This document shows, piece after piece, positions 50,346-60,189 of a stretch of DNA of 64,000 nt. Positions within the stretch are counted from its first letter, which is position 1. Each line of letters starts with the position of its first letter. This DNA is from Bacteroidota bacterium. GTDB lineage: Bacteria; Bacteroidota; Bacteroidia; UKL13-3. The translations under genes were made by a program, and so were the position numbers. The notes under the pieces are model-generated. The model saw only the letters and a list, made by a program, of their open reading frames with translations. It made no database searches and was not told the origin of the DNA. The stretch lies in the NCBI GenBank assembly GCA_027484685.1, contig JAIXSO010000032.1:248001-312000 (forward strand), given 5' to 3'.

Positions 50346-50491
50346 ATAAATGTTGGATTTTGGATATTGAATTTTGAATTAATGGTGAGTTCTGAATTCA
50401 TTAATATATTCAATAGCTATGCATACTGAAATAATATTTTTAAAATAATAGAATAAATAGAGCTAAATAAAACCAATAAACTTATCAAAAT

Positions 50492-50731
50492 ATGAATGCT
50501 TTAGAATTTTCAACAGTAATAGAACACGGACAAATAACATTGCCCGATGAGTATAAGTCTTTAGAAAATACTTTAGTTAGAATTATAATTTTATCGGAGA
50601 AAGAATTTTTAAAAACAAACCCAAAAGAAAAACTCAAGAATGCTTTTAAAGATTTAAAGAATATAAAATCATTTCATAAAATTGACAATGCCATTGATTG
50701 GCAAAAAAAAGTAAGAGATGAGTGGAAATAG
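50492..50731 (+). CDS. Antitoxin-like protein of a toxin-antitoxin pair
   Basis: The 79-residue protein begins with a MazE/AbrB-like strand pattern (FSTVIEHGQITLPDEYKSLE) and ends with a helical, basic toxin-binding tail (FHKIDNAIDWQKKVRDEWK). This type partners PIN-domain toxins in Bacteroidota. Its stop overlaps the start of the broken PIN gene by 14 bp. The gene itself is intact and may be retained after toxin loss. The whole pair lies between korA and korB, which suggests a late insertion. Confidence 0.75.
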   Translation: MNALEFSTVIEHGQITLPDEYKSLENTLVRIIILSEKEFLKTNPKEKLKNAFKDLKNIKSFHKIDNAIDWQKKVRDEWK

Positions 50732-51097
50732 AGCTTTACTTGATTCTAATATTATAATACTAGCATCAAAGGAAAAAATTGACATTGAAAAGTTATTTGA
50801 AAATTATGATACCTTTTTTGTTTCAATTATTACCTACATGGAAGTATAAGGTTATGAAAATATTACAGAAACAGAAAAATTAATTATTGATAATTTTTTT
50901 AGTAATATTGAAATAATAGAAGTTGGAAAAGAAATAGCTAAGATTGTTATTGATTATAAAACCAAAAGTTCAAAAAAATTAAATTGCCAGATGCAATTAT
51001 TTTAGCAACAGCAAAATTTGTAAGTGGCGATTTGGTAACAAGAAATGTTAGTGATTTTATCGACATTGATAATAGCATTAGTATAAAAGAAATTTAA
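50718..51097 (+). pseudogene. PIN-domain toxin (VapC-like), inactivated by nonsense and frameshift
   Basis: From the ATG at 50718 the frame gives LLDSNIIILASKEK (first PIN Asp) and SIITYMEV. Then a TAA at 50847-50849 (codon 44) stands where PIN proteins have Leu in the ISxxExLGY motif, so a TTA-to-TAA change is likely. Reading on (GYENITETEK ... IIEVGKEIAKIVIDY) a second lesion follows: seven A at 50972-50978 where eight would keep the frame. After it LPDAIILATAKFVSGDLVTR and NVSDF complete the domain. It is thus a pseudogene with two lesions. Full length would be 126 residues. Confidence 0.85.
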
Positions 51098-51107
51098 AAC
51101 AAGAAAA

Positions 51108-52130
51108 ATGGAAACAACAATAGAAAAACTGACATCAAAAGATTTTGCTTCAGACCAAGAGGTACGTTGGTGTCCGGGTTGTGGCGATTATAGTATATTA
51201 AAACAAGTACAAACGGTATTGCCTGATTTAGGCAGACCAAAAGAAGAGTTTGTATTTATTTCGGGAATTGGTTGTTCAAGCCGTTTTCCATATTACATGG
51301 ATACATTTGGTATGCACAGTATTCATGGAAGAGCTACTGCAATTGCTACTGGCTTAAAAGCTACTCGCCCTGAACTTTCAGTTTGGATTATAACTGGCGA
51401 TGGTGACTCAATGAGTATTGGTGGAAACCATTTCATACACATGTTGCGCAGGAATCCTGATGTAAATGTGTTGTTATTTAACAATCAAATTTACGGATTA
51501 ACTAAAGGCCAATATTCGCCAACAAGTGAGCAAGGTAAAGTTACCAAATCAACTCCAATGGGAAGTGTAGATTATCCGTTTAACCCTATTGCTTTGGCTT
51601 TAGGTGCCGATGCTACTTTTGTGGCTCGCACATTAGACAGAGATCCAAAACACCAACAAGCAGTTATAAAAAGAGGTTACGAACACAAAGGAACTTCCAT
51701 GGTAGAAATTTACCAAAACTGTAATGTATTTAACGATGGCGCCTTTGAAGTTTATACTGAAAAAGGGAGCAAAAAAGAAAATATTTTACTGATGGAAAAT
51801 GGCAAACCATTAATTTTTGGCGCTAACGATGACAAAGGAATAATGCTTGATGGTTTTAAACCAATCATTGTAAATTTAGCTGATGTTTCTGCCAACGATT
51901 TGTGGATTCACGATGAAACTGATTTAGTAAAAGCAACTATACTTTCACGCTTTTACGATGATCCAACGCATCCTGACCATAAACCACGTCCGTTTGGCGT
52001 ATTTTATGTTAATTCAAACAAAAACACTTTTGACGAATTATTCAATAATCAAATGGATGCAGCCATGGCTAAAGGTTTGGGCGATTTAGATAAACTAATA
52101 GCAGGTAACGAAACTTGGGTAGTTAATTAA
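51108..52130 (+). CDS. korB: 2-oxoacid:ferredoxin oxidoreductase, subunit beta
   Basis: The 340-residue beta subunit binds thiamine diphosphate. Hallmarks are RWCPGCGDYSILKQVQTVL (first Cys pair), ISGIGCSSRFPYYM, the ThDP/Mg motif ITGDGDSMSIGGNHFIHMLR with NNQIYGLTKGQYSPTS, and NCNVFNDG with the further Cys. With korA it forms the oxidoreductase that feeds low-potential electrons to ferredoxin. It starts 10 bp after the end of the PIN pseudogene and ends before a strong terminator. Confidence 0.95.
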   Translation: METTIEKLTSKDFASDQEVRWCPGCGDYSILKQVQTVLPDLGRPKEEFVFISGIGCSSRFPYYMDTFGMHSIHGRATAIATGLKATRPELSVWIITGDGDSMSIGGNHFIHMLRRNPDVNVLLFNNQIYGLTKGQYSPTSEQGKVTKSTPMGSVDYPFNPIALALGADATFVARTLDRDPKHQQAVIKRGYEHKGTSMVEIYQNCNVFNDGAFEVYTEKGSKKENILLMENGKPLIFGANDDKGIMLDGFKPIIVNLADVSANDLWIHDETDLVKATILSRFYDDPTHPDHKPRPFGVFYVNSNKNTFDELFNNQMDAAMAKGLGDLDKLIAGNETWVVN

Positions 52131-52151
52131 TAAGCTAAATATATTTTGTTT

Positions 52152-52180
52152 AAAAAGCTCAACTTTTGTTGGGCTTTTTT
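52152..52180 (+). terminator. Terminator after korB
   Basis: AAAAAGCTCAAC-tttt-GTTGGGCTTTTTT gives a 12-bp stem with one G-U pair and a T-run, 21 bp past the korB stop. It should end the kor transcript. Confidence 0.87.
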
Positions 52181-52404
52181 AATTTAAAACCAATGTATCA
52201 TAGCATTTTAGTTGATTTTTAGTACTAATAAAAATAAGCACTTGTTTATATTATTCAATTTACTATACTTGCAGTTAGAAAAAGAGTTGATAGTATTTTT
52301 ATACATCACCCAATCATCATTTTTCTTCAAATTGTTGCATTATTTGCAATATCAAAATAAAAAAATCAAAACAAAATTTATTGTAAACAACTTTACACTA
52401 CTAC

Positions 52405-54189
52405 ATGTACGAAACATCTAATTTGAATCTAATGCTGGTTTCTGAACTAAGAACATTGGCTGAAACATTGAAAATCAAGAACATTGAATCTTTGAGTAAA
52501 GAACAATTGGTTACTGCTATTTCTGAAAAATCGAATCAAGAAAAAACCACTGATGCTACAGCTCCTAAAGTACGCAAACCAAGGGTAAAAAAAGAAAAAG
52601 TAGAAACAAAAGCTACTGAAACTACAGAAGAACAAATATCAATTGAACTACCATTAGTAGTAGCAGAAGAAAAAGTAGAAACTCCAGAAGTGGAAACTCC
52701 AGTGGCTAACGCTGCTCCCACCAAAATTAGACAAGAACGTCCTGTTAGAAATAATAACGAAAACAGAGAACGTCATAACAGACCTAGAATAAACAATAAT
52801 ACTCCTGCTGCAACCGAAAATACTGAAAGTAATTTTAATAATAATAATGCGGCAAGTGAGAATACAGTTACCGAAAATACTACTGTAGAATCCAATTTAG
52901 GAGAAACAGTAAATACTGAAAATAAAACTGAAAATACTGGTTTTGAAAAACCATTGACCAATCCTGAAAACAAGGATTTACCAAGAGATAATCGCCCACC
53001 AAACCGTTGGGATAAAAACAACCGCAACGACAGACAAAACTTTAGAGAGAAAGAAAAACAAGAATATGTAGAACTTGATGGTATAGTTACCTGCGAAGGT
53101 GTACTAGAAACCATGATGGATGGCTACGGATTTTTACGTTCGAGCGATTACAACTACATGTCGAGCCCCGATGATGTATATGTTTCTCCATCTCAAATAA
53201 AATTGTTTGGTTTAAAAACTGGTGATACAGTGAAAGGAACAATTCGCCCTCCGAAAGAAGGTGAAAAGTATTTTGCTTTAATAAAAGTAGAAGCCATAAA
53301 TGGTCGCGTGCCTGCTGAGGTAAGAGATAGAATTGCATTTGAGCATTTAACTCCTCTATTCCCTGACGAGCGTTTGCGTTTGGCCGATAATGCAAGTACA
53401 TATTCGACCAGAATTATTGATATTTTAGCTCCAATTGGTAAAGGTCAGCGTGGTTTAATTGTGGCACAACCTAAAACAGGTAAAACCATTTTATTAAAAG
53501 ATATTGCTAATGCCATAGCTAAAAATCACCCTGAGGTTTATTTATTGGTTTTATTAATTGATGAACGCCCAGAAGAGGTTACTGATATGCAACGCAGTGT
53601 AAGAGCGGAAGTAGTTGCTAGTACATTTGATGAGCCTGCTGAAAAGCATGTAAAATTAGCAAACATGGTGTTGGAAAAAGCCAAACGTATGGTTGAATGC
53701 GGACATGATGTTGTTATTTTATTAGATTCAATTACACGTATGGCTCGTGCATTTAATACAGTTGCACCTTCATCGGGTAAGGTACTTTCGGGTGGTGTTG
53801 AAGCTAATGCTTTGCACAAACCAAAACGCTTTTTTGGAGCAGCCCGTAAAATTGAAAATGGTGGTTCATTAACCATTATTGCTACTGCTTTAATTGATAC
53901 AGGTTCAAAAATGGATGAGGTAATTTTTGAAGAATTTAAAGGTACTGGTAATATGGAATTACAATTAGATAGAAAACTAGCTAATAAACGCATTTATCCA
54001 GCAATTGATATTGTTTCATCGAGTACACGTAGAGATGATTTATTATTGGATAAATCAACCATTCAGCGCCTTTGGGTGCTTCGCAATCATATTGCTGATA
54101 TGAATGCAGAAGAAGCCATGAACGTAGTGTTAAACCACATGAAAGCCACCAAAACCAACGAAGAGTTTTTAGCAACTATGAATGGATAA
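52405..54189 (+). CDS. rho: Transcription termination factor Rho with long disordered N-terminal region
   Basis: Rho is the hexameric RNA helicase that ends transcription. The 594-residue protein starts with a Rho_N helix-turn ([20 protein letters not shown]). Residues ~47-210 are low-complexity, rich in Glu/Lys/Thr then Asn, with Arg patches ([17 protein letters not shown]). The cold-shock RNA-binding domain is at ~220-300 ([20 protein letters not shown]) and the ATPase core has the P-loop [17 protein letters not shown]. Long disordered inserts are known for Bacteroidota Rho and may drive RNA binding or condensation. Confidence 0.97.
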   Translation: MYETSNLNLMLVSELRTLAETLKIKNIESLSKEQLVTAISEKSNQEKTTDATAPKVRKPRVKKEKVETKATETTEEQISIELPLVVAEEKVETPEVETPVANAAPTKIRQERPVRNNNENRERHNRPRINNNTPAATENTESNFNNNNAASENTVTENTTVESNLGETVNTENKTENTGFEKPLTNPENKDLPRDNRPPNRWDKNNRNDRQNFREKEKQEYVELDGIVTCEGVLETMMDGYGFLRSSDYNYMSSPDDVYVSPSQIKLFGLKTGDTVKGTIRPPKEGEKYFALIKVEAINGRVPAEVRDRIAFEHLTPLFPDERLRLADNASTYSTRIIDILAPIGKGQRGLIVAQPKTGKTILLKDIANAIAKNHPEVYLLVLLIDERPEEVTDMQRSVRAEVVASTFDEPAEKHVKLANMVLEKAKRMVECGHDVVILLDSITRMARAFNTVAPSSGKVLSGGVEANALHKPKRFFGAARKIENGGSLTIIATALIDTGSKMDEVIFEEFKGTGNMELQLDRKLANKRIYPAIDIVSSSTRRDDLLLDKSTIQRLWVLRNHIADMNAEEAMNVVLNHMKATKTNEEFLATMNG

Positions 54190-54220
54190 AACAATTGATA
54201 AAGTTTACTTTATTTAAATA

Positions 54221-54254
54221 AAAAAGGCGATTTGAAATTCAAATCGCCTTTTTT
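54221..54254. terminator. Bidirectional terminator between rho and sucB
   Basis: AAAAAGGCGATTTGAA and TTCAAATCGCCTTTTTT pair perfectly over 16 bp with a tight loop. It lies between convergent rho and sucB, with A and T tracts on each side. Confidence 0.92.
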
Positions 54255-54274
54255 ATTTGGTTATATTTTAGAAA

Positions 54275-55492
54275 TTATAATCCTAAAATCATTTTGTTTG
54301 GATCATTACCTTCGGTTAATAACATTACTGGATTTTCTAGACATTGTTTTACTTTTACTAAAAATCCTACCGACTCGCGTCCATCAATAATTCTGTGGTC
54401 GTAGCTTAATGCCAAATACATCATTGGGCGCGCTACAATTTGACCATCTTTAACAACAGGACGTTCAATAATATTATGCATTCCTAAAATAGCAGATTGA
54501 GGCGCATTGATAATTGGAGTACTCATCATACTTCCAAAAACACCACCATTGGTAATGGTAAATGTTCCACCTGTCATTTCATCTAAACTCAATTTATTTT
54601 CGCGGGCTTTACCAGCTAAACGCAATACTTCTGCTTCAATTTCGGCTAAACTCATGCTTTCTGCATTTCTAATTACAGGCACTACCAAACCTTTAGGAGC
54701 AGAAACTGCAATTGAAACATCACAGAAATCGTGGTAAATAATTTCTTCGCCATTAATGTATGCATTAACAGCAGGATATTGTTTTAAAGCCACTGTAACT
54801 GCTTTGGTAAAAAAGCTCATAAAACCAAGATTTACACCATGTTTTTCTTTAAACTGAGTTTTAAATTGGTTACGTAAATCCATAATAGGTTTCATATCTA
54901 CTTCGTTAAAAGTAGTGAGCATAGCAGTTTCGTTTTTAACGGCTACCAAACGTTTTGAAACAGTTTTACGCAATGAAGTCATTTTTTCTGTTCTTTCATT
55001 ACGTGTTTTAGCTTCGTTGGTAGTGGTTTTTAACTCGGCAGTTAATGCATCACCTTTGGTTATTCTACCATCTTTTCCGGTTCCTTTTACATCTTTAACA
55101 TCAATTCCTTTTTCAGCTAAAATTTTAGCAGCCGCAGGACTTGGAAAAGGTTTATCATTGGCTACTGGCTGTTGGCTGTTAGCCTCTGGCTTTGTTTCAG
55201 TTTTTGGAGTTTGAACCTCAGCTTTTGGAGCTTCGGTTTTAGCACCAGCAGGTTTTTCAGCACTTTCATCAATTAAACAAATAACATCACCCACTTTTAT
55301 AGTATCGCCTTCATTGCCTTTTGTAGTTAAAATACCTGCTTGTTCAGCATTTAATTCAAAGGTAGCTTTATCACTTTCTAACTCGCAAAGTAATTCGTCC
55401 ATTTCTACATAGTCACCCGTTTTTTTGTTCCAACGTGCAATAGTAACTTCACTAATTGATTCGCCAACGGTAGGTACTTTAATTTCTAGCAT
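54275..55492 (-). CDS. sucB: Dihydrolipoyllysine-residue succinyltransferase (2-oxoglutarate dehydrogenase E2)
   Basis: SucB transfers succinyl from lipoyl to CoA. The 405-residue protein has a lipoyl domain with the modified lysine in [13 protein letters not shown] (residue ~43), an Ala/Pro/Lys-rich linker, the peripheral-subunit binding domain ([20 protein letters not shown]), a second linker and the catalytic acyltransferase domain ending [20 protein letters not shown]. The linker holds NSQQPVAND, coded by a GGCTGTTGGCTGTT-type repeat, possibly an intruding repeat. E1 and E3 genes are not adjacent. LipA supplies its cofactor. Confidence 0.95.
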   Translation of the reverse strand: MLEIKVPTVGESISEVTIARWNKKTGDYVEMDELLCELESDKATFELNAEQAGILTTKGNEGDTIKVGDVICLIDESAEKPAGAKTEAPKAEVQTPKTETKPEANSQQPVANDKPFPSPAAAKILAEKGIDVKDVKGTGKDGRITKGDALTAELKTTTNEAKTRNERTEKMTSLRKTVSKRLVAVKNETAMLTTFNEVDMKPIMDLRNQFKTQFKEKHGVNLGFMSFFTKAVTVALKQYPAVNAYINGEEIIYHDFCDVSIAVSAPKGLVVPVIRNAESMSLAEIEAEVLRLAGKARENKLSLDEMTGGTFTITNGGVFGSMMSTPIINAPQSAILGMHNIIERPVVKDGQIVARPMMYLALSYDHRIIDGRESVGFLVKVKQCLENPVMLLTEGNDPNKMILGL

Positions 55493-55612
55493 GGTAATAT
55501 ATTTTGATTGTATTGATTAAATTTTGCGCAAAATAATAAATAGAATGCGTATTAAATAAAATCCTTAACTAATTTAAGTTAGTAGTTTGGTATAGTTAGT
55601 TTTGTAAATAAA

Positions 55613-55646
55613 AAAACGACTTTTTACCTAAGCAAAAAGCCGTTTT
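55613..55646 (-). terminator. Terminator of rnpB
   Basis: AAAACGACTTTTT and AAAAAGCCGTTTT form a stem with one mismatch around an 8-nt loop; on the minus strand it ends in a T-run. It sits 3 bp past the estimated 3' end of the RNase P RNA. Confidence 0.85.
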
Positions 55647-55649
55647 ATT

Positions 55650-56036
55650 GCAAAACTATAAGCCGGGTTCTGTTTTAATTGAATTTGCATTCCATTAAAT
55701 TCTATCATTTATCTTGTTATACCATCACTGGCATAATCTATTGCAGTCTACCCATTGTATATAAAAGCGAGCCACTTTTTGAGCCAAGGCTCCATACAAC
55801 CTATTTGACCTTGCAACGCATAAGGTTTACCTTGCAATATTTGTTACCAAATACCCGGTGGTCTCTTACACCGCCTTTTCACCTTTTCCAATATTTGCAT
55901 ACTGGTAGTTTAATTTTCTTTAGCACTGTCTGTCAGTTAATAGTTAAATTAACCGCCTACCCGTTAGGTAGTATGCTGCTCTGTGTTGCCCAGACTTTCC
56001 TCATTACAACAAGTGTAACGCGATAGAACATTTTGC
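55650..56036 (-). ncRNA. rnpB: RNase P RNA, bacterial type A
   Basis: RNase P RNA is the catalytic part of the enzyme that trims tRNA 5' ends. On the minus strand I see the conserved 5' core GAGGAAAGTCTGGGCAACA, the P4 and J regions with GACAGTGCTAAAGAAA, and the 3' end AACAGAACCCGGCTTATAG. The ends GCAAAATGTTCTAT and ATAGTTTTGC pair as helix P1, which sets the limits to about 387 nt (within a few bases). A promoter directly upstream (56041-56069) and a terminator at the 3' end agree with these limits. Confidence 0.95.
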
Positions 56037-56040
56037 ATGG

Positions 56041-56069
56041 CAAATGTAATTTTATTTTTTTAAAACCAA
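56041..56069 (-). promoter_or_regulatory. Promoter of rnpB
   Basis: On the minus strand TTG (56069-56067), 18-bp spacer, TACATTTG (56048-56041), a full match to the Bacteroidota consensus. The predicted start is about 5 bp after the box and coincides with the 5' end deduced from RNA helix P1, which is an independent check on both. Confidence 0.85.
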
Positions 56070-56145
56070 CTTACTTTAATTTTATTACCAATGGCATTTG
56101 TTAGTTCCAACATTTTATTTATTTTGCATTGAAAATTAAACAATT

Positions 56146-57495
56146 ATGAGGAAATTATTTACACCTATATTTTTGATTATTAGCCAACTATCGTTTGGTC
56201 AAATTTCGATATTAAATAGTGATATGCCACGCCAAAACGATACCATGCGATTTAGCTTAGCAACCTCTGGCATTACTGCTTTGCAAGCTGCAAAAACAGG
56301 TGCCGACACTACTTGGGATTTTACCAACTTGGTTGCAAACTCGCAAGATATTGAAAAGTTTTATGCGCCTTCGGCAACTCCTTATGTTATTCAGTTTGGT
56401 TTAATCAATGCTGCAACTTATGGTATAAAAGACAATGCATTAAACAATTTAGCAAGCTTTGGTGGTGCAGCGGGTTTTACTATTGAAAATATTTATGGAT
56501 TTTATAAAAACTCAACAACTGCTAGCGTTTTAATTGGTCGTGGTGCTACAGTTTCTAATATTCCCTTAGGATTAAATTTAAACCCACGCGATACTATATT
56601 TAAATTCCCTTTAAATTATGGCGATATTGATACCACTTATTATGCAGGTTCTACCTCTATTGCTGGTTTAGGAGGAATTTCTCAACAAGGCAGACGCATT
56701 AACGTGGTAGATGGTTGGGGTTTAATAAAAACGCCTTATGGTCAATTTGATTGTATCAGAATAAAAACTACCGTTACTGGAGTAGATTCTATTGAATTAA
56801 GTACGTTTAAATTTCCAATTCCAAATAATAGAACCATTTATACTTGGTATGCAAAAGGTCAGCGCTACCCAATAATGGAAATTACTCAAACCATTGGATT
56901 AGGTGGTGGTTTAACCATTAAATATAAAGATAATTATCGCCCTGAAGCATTTTTGAATGCAGCTAGGTTTATAGCCAGTAAAACCAATGCTTCGCAATTT
57001 GATACTATCAATTTAACCAGCCAAAGTACAGGCACACCAAAGTCGTATGAATGGACCATTACTCCAAGTACTTTTAGATTTGTAGGCGGTACCAACAATA
57101 CTACCAGAAATCCTAGGGTAATGTTTGATAAATCAGGAAGCTACTCAGTTAAACTAAAAGTAATTTACGAAGGAGGCCAAGACGATACCTTAAGAACCAA
57201 TTACGTAAATGTAGTTACTACGGGTATAAATAATTTTGAAAACAATAAACCTGAAATTAGCATTTATCCAAATCCAGCAACAGATGTTTTAAATATTGAA
57301 TCGAATATGAGTTTGGCTAAATCAAAAATTGTAATAACTGATTTATTAGGAAAAGAGATTGAAAATATAAATTACAAACTTATGACTTTAAATTCATTAC
57401 AAATAAATACTAGTAATTTAAGTAAAGGCATTTATTTAGTGAATATTATAAATGAAAACAACATTGCATCAACCCATAAAATTGTAATCAACTAA
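56146..57495 (+). CDS. T9SS cargo protein with PKD-like and type A sorting domains
   Basis: The 449-residue protein has a signal peptide (MRKLFTPIFLIISQLSFGQ), an uncharacterised beta-rich N-terminal region to ~270, a PKD-like domain (~280-360; TPKSYEWTITPSTFRFVGG, then SGSYSVKLKVIYEGG) and the C-terminal type A sorting domain (ISIYPNPATDVLNIES ... KGIYLVNIINEN). It is exported across the outer membrane by the type IX system. Function of the N-terminal region is unknown. Confidence 0.9.
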   Translation: MRKLFTPIFLIISQLSFGQISILNSDMPRQNDTMRFSLATSGITALQAAKTGADTTWDFTNLVANSQDIEKFYAPSATPYVIQFGLINAATYGIKDNALNNLASFGGAAGFTIENIYGFYKNSTTASVLIGRGATVSNIPLGLNLNPRDTIFKFPLNYGDIDTTYYAGSTSIAGLGGISQQGRRINVVDGWGLIKTPYGQFDCIRIKTTVTGVDSIELSTFKFPIPNNRTIYTWYAKGQRYPIMEITQTIGLGGGLTIKYKDNYRPEAFLNAARFIASKTNASQFDTINLTSQSTGTPKSYEWTITPSTFRFVGGTNNTTRNPRVMFDKSGSYSVKLKVIYEGGQDDTLRTNYVNVVTTGINNFENNKPEISIYPNPATDVLNIESNMSLAKSKIVITDLLGKEIENINYKLMTLNSLQINTSNLSKGIYLVNIINENNIASTHKIVIN

Positions 57496-57654
57496 AAAAT
57501 AAAATCATAAATTATTATACCATTACCTATAAATAAAACGTTTTTTAAGTATATTGAAATAGACAATTAACAAAAAGCAGTTGTTTTATCATAATATATG
57601 AGTTTTTCAAAAACTCAAAATCATTTTATATTCGTAAATTATAATATATAGACC

Positions 57655-58440
57655 ATGAAATCAAAAAAATTAATAACCAATAGCATTTTAGCAGTCGCTT
57701 TTTTGGCCTTACTTTTTTTATTAATTTCATATCCACCAGCCAAGGCTGTATGTAACACCATTACCAAACGTTTAGGTATTTCATCGCCTAGTTATCCTGG
57801 TTTTGGAATTAACTTGCCGGGTAATTACGAAATTCATGGCATTGATGTAAGCCGACACCAGCGCGATATTGATTGGGAAGCTGTATCAAACATGTTTGAT
57901 GATCAAATTGGAGTTTCGTTTGCATTTATTAAAGCTACCGAAGGCCGCACTGTTGATGATGATTATTTTGAATACAACTGGAAACAATGCAAAAAACACA
58001 GCATTTTACGTGGAGCATATCACTTTTTTAGACCACATTTAACAGCAGAAGAACAAGCTAATTTCTTTTTTAGTAAAGTTACCTTAGATAGAGAAGATTT
58101 ACCACCCGTGTTAGACATTGAAATAAAAGGAAGTGCAACGCCACAAGTTTTAAAATCGAAGGTGAAACGTTGGTTGGTTTTAACTGAAAAACATTACGGA
58201 ATTACCCCCATTATTTATACCAATTATAGTTTTTATAAACACTATTTTTCAGGTAAAGAATTTGAAAAATATCCATTTTGGATTGCCCATTATGCCACTT
58301 CCGATTTAAATGAAAAAACATCTACTTGGCACTTTTGGCAGCATAACGAAAAAGGCCATGTTAATGGAATAAGAGGCGGAGTTGACTTTAACGTATTTAA
58401 AGGAAACTACGATGATTTATTAGGACTTTGTAAAAAGTAG
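57655..58440 (+). CDS. GH25 family lysozyme-like glycoside hydrolase
   Basis: The 261-residue protein has a membrane anchor or signal (LAVAFLALLFLLISY) and the GH25 barrel: HGIDVSRHQRDIDWEAV (first catalytic Asp), FAFIKATEGRTVDDDYF, RGAYHFFRPH, LPPVLDIEIKG (D-x-E catalytic pair) and VDFNVFKGNYDDLLGL. It should cleave peptidoglycan between MurNAc and GlcNAc, in the periplasm or outside. It is a single gene followed by a terminator. Confidence 0.93.
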   Translation: MKSKKLITNSILAVAFLALLFLLISYPPAKAVCNTITKRLGISSPSYPGFGINLPGNYEIHGIDVSRHQRDIDWEAVSNMFDDQIGVSFAFIKATEGRTVDDDYFEYNWKQCKKHSILRGAYHFFRPHLTAEEQANFFFSKVTLDREDLPPVLDIEIKGSATPQVLKSKVKRWLVLTEKHYGITPIIYTNYSFYKHYFSGKEFEKYPFWIAHYATSDLNEKTSTWHFWQHNEKGHVNGIRGGVDFNVFKGNYDDLLGLCKK

Positions 58441-58473
58441 TATATTTATATAACGCTATTTAAATTGATAATG

Positions 58474-58508
58474 AACCCAATGAGTTTTTAAACTTGTTGG
58501 GTTTTTAT
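58474..58508 (+). terminator. Terminator after GH25 gene
   Basis: AACCCAA-tg-AGTTT ... AAACT-tg-TTGGGTT with a following T-rich run (TTTTATTTTTTT) forms a two-part hairpin about 34 bp past the GH25 stop. Confidence 0.82.
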
Positions 58509-58794
58509 TTTTTTATGCAATAATGATACTATTATGCTAACCAATAAACTATTAATAGAAAAATAAATTTAGTAATTGTAAACTAAGATAGCGATCTGCA
58601 TTACAATTAATTTTGACTAGGACTTCAAACAACAAATGATTTAGAAAGAATAAAAACCAATCTATTAGTTACTTAATAAATTCTAAAACTGTAGTTGTTA
58701 ATACCTAACAAATGGCAAATGGAATATATATTTGTAAAAACAATGCTAACTAATGGTGGTATTGCTATTAACAAAATAATAATTAGTCATTAGT
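58509..58794. other. Gene-free region upstream of a lipoprotein gene
   Basis: No ORF with plausible signals was found here; the whole inter-stop gap is 354 bp including the terminator. TATATTTG at 58727-58734 matches the -7 consensus and lies 60 bp before the lipoprotein start. A paired -33 TTG at 19-21 bp is lacking, so the promoter is tentative. No repeat structure was noticed. Confidence 0.4.
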
Positions 58795-59787
58795 ATGAAA
58801 AACAAGTATTTATTTATTGCATTGGCTGTACTTTTAATAAGCTGTGGTAAAGAAAATACTACACAAATTGATGAAAGTTATTGTAGCCCCCAAGAAACTG
58901 GCCCAACAATACCTCCTTATGATAGAGTAGGATTTGGATATAAATATGTAAATATTTTAGAAAATAACTCGTATTACCCCTGCGTTAATCCATTAAATCC
59001 AAATGAATTTGTTTATGTTTTAAGCTATGCTGAAAGGAGTGGGTTATACAAATATGATAAGTTGAATAAAGCCAGTACCCAAATTATAAAATTTGTTCCT
59101 AATAATTATATTGCATACCCATCCGATTATATAAGATGGAGCAGGAAAGGCTGGTTAATATTTACAGATTTGTATAATAATGTATATAAAATAAAAGACA
59201 ATGGGGATAGTTTAACTCAGCTTACTTTTACAGGGAAAGATTGGAAACCTGAATGGAATAAGGAAGGAACACTATTCTTAACCGAACATTATAGCACTAC
59301 ACTAAAAAAGTATTTTAATATTATACACAATGAAAATGGAGCGGAAATAGATACCATAAAATATAACGAGAATACCGATCTTATTAGTGCACCACCAAGT
59401 TGGAATAATGATAAGTATATATTAGGCACAAATTTTAAAGGAGTAATTTTATACGATTATAAAAATAAAATTATGAAAGAAATTCCTATAGATAGAGAAT
59501 TATTTTCTCTTTATATACCAACTTGGATAAATAATAATGAATTTGTTTGTACCGGAGTAAATGGTATTTACATTTATAATATAACTAATAACAAAGTGAA
59601 ACAAATAAGAAGTAACCCAAATTCAAACCAATACTCATTTGTTAATTTATTGCCCAATAATCAAATGATTTGTGAAAGAGACTATTCTAAAATGATAGAT
59701 TCAATAAATGGAATTATTGCTACTAAACACACTATTTGTATTTTGAATCCTTGCGATACCATAGTTACAGATTTTGATTTGAGATAA
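58795..59787 (+). CDS. Predicted lipoprotein with beta-propeller-like repeats
   Basis: The 330-residue protein starts MKNKYLFIALAVLLISCGKE (lipobox LISC). The mature part has TolB-like repeats: FVYVLSYAERSGLYKYDKLN, then IRWSRKGWLIFTDLYNNVYK, KPEWNKEGTLFLTEHYS, SWNNDKYILGTNFKGVILYD and WINNNEFVCTGVNGIYIYN, each a blade with a W-near start and a YxY-like end. About six blades are visible. Function unknown; many Bacteroidota paralogues exist. A terminator follows. Confidence 0.78.
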   Translation: MKNKYLFIALAVLLISCGKENTTQIDESYCSPQETGPTIPPYDRVGFGYKYVNILENNSYYPCVNPLNPNEFVYVLSYAERSGLYKYDKLNKASTQIIKFVPNNYIAYPSDYIRWSRKGWLIFTDLYNNVYKIKDNGDSLTQLTFTGKDWKPEWNKEGTLFLTEHYSTTLKKYFNIIHNENGAEIDTIKYNENTDLISAPPSWNNDKYILGTNFKGVILYDYKNKIMKEIPIDRELFSLYIPTWINNNEFVCTGVNGIYIYNITNNKVKQIRSNPNSNQYSFVNLLPNNQMICERDYSKMIDSINGIIATKHTICILNPCDTIVTDFDLR

Positions 59788-59841
59788 GCATTTAATACTT
59801 ATTTAGAATATTATCTTTAAAGTTAACAAATTTTATATTAT

Positions 59842-59876
59842 AAAAATGCCACTCACAATAAAGTGAGTGGCATTTT
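59842..59876 (+). terminator. Terminator after propeller lipoprotein
   Basis: AAAAATGCCACTCAC-aataaa-GTGAGTGGCATTTT is a 14-bp perfect stem with flanking A/T tracts, 54 bp past the stop codon. Confidence 0.9.
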
Positions 59877-60189
59877 AGTTTGTTGAATTTAGTTTGTTAA
59901 AGCACTTAAAATTTTAAGCATTTTTACAAACATTAAATTATTATTTTTCAATTCTAAAAATATTCCATTTGCTTCTTCTATGGTATTTTGGTTTCACTTA
60001 TTTAATTATTGGTTTTCAACTTGATTTATTTAAATAATCTTTTTGAAAAATTATTATAAAAAAATAATTATACATTACAAAATTATTCCGTAATTAAGGT
60101 ATTTATTCGTTAATGGAATATTTTTATTCCTTTAGGAATTTAATTTTTAAGTGCTTACTGCTTAGTTTGTGACATAATTTTTACAATTT
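59877..60189. other. Gene-free AT-rich leader region of the M4 peptidase gene
   Basis: No ORF, RNA gene or strong promoter was recognised in these 313 bp. A pair of short overlapping hairpins (GGAATATTTTTATTCC and ATTCCTTTAGGAAT, about 60115-60145) lies 45-75 bp before the M4 start and could be a leader structure. The rest is extremely AT-rich. Confidence 0.35.
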
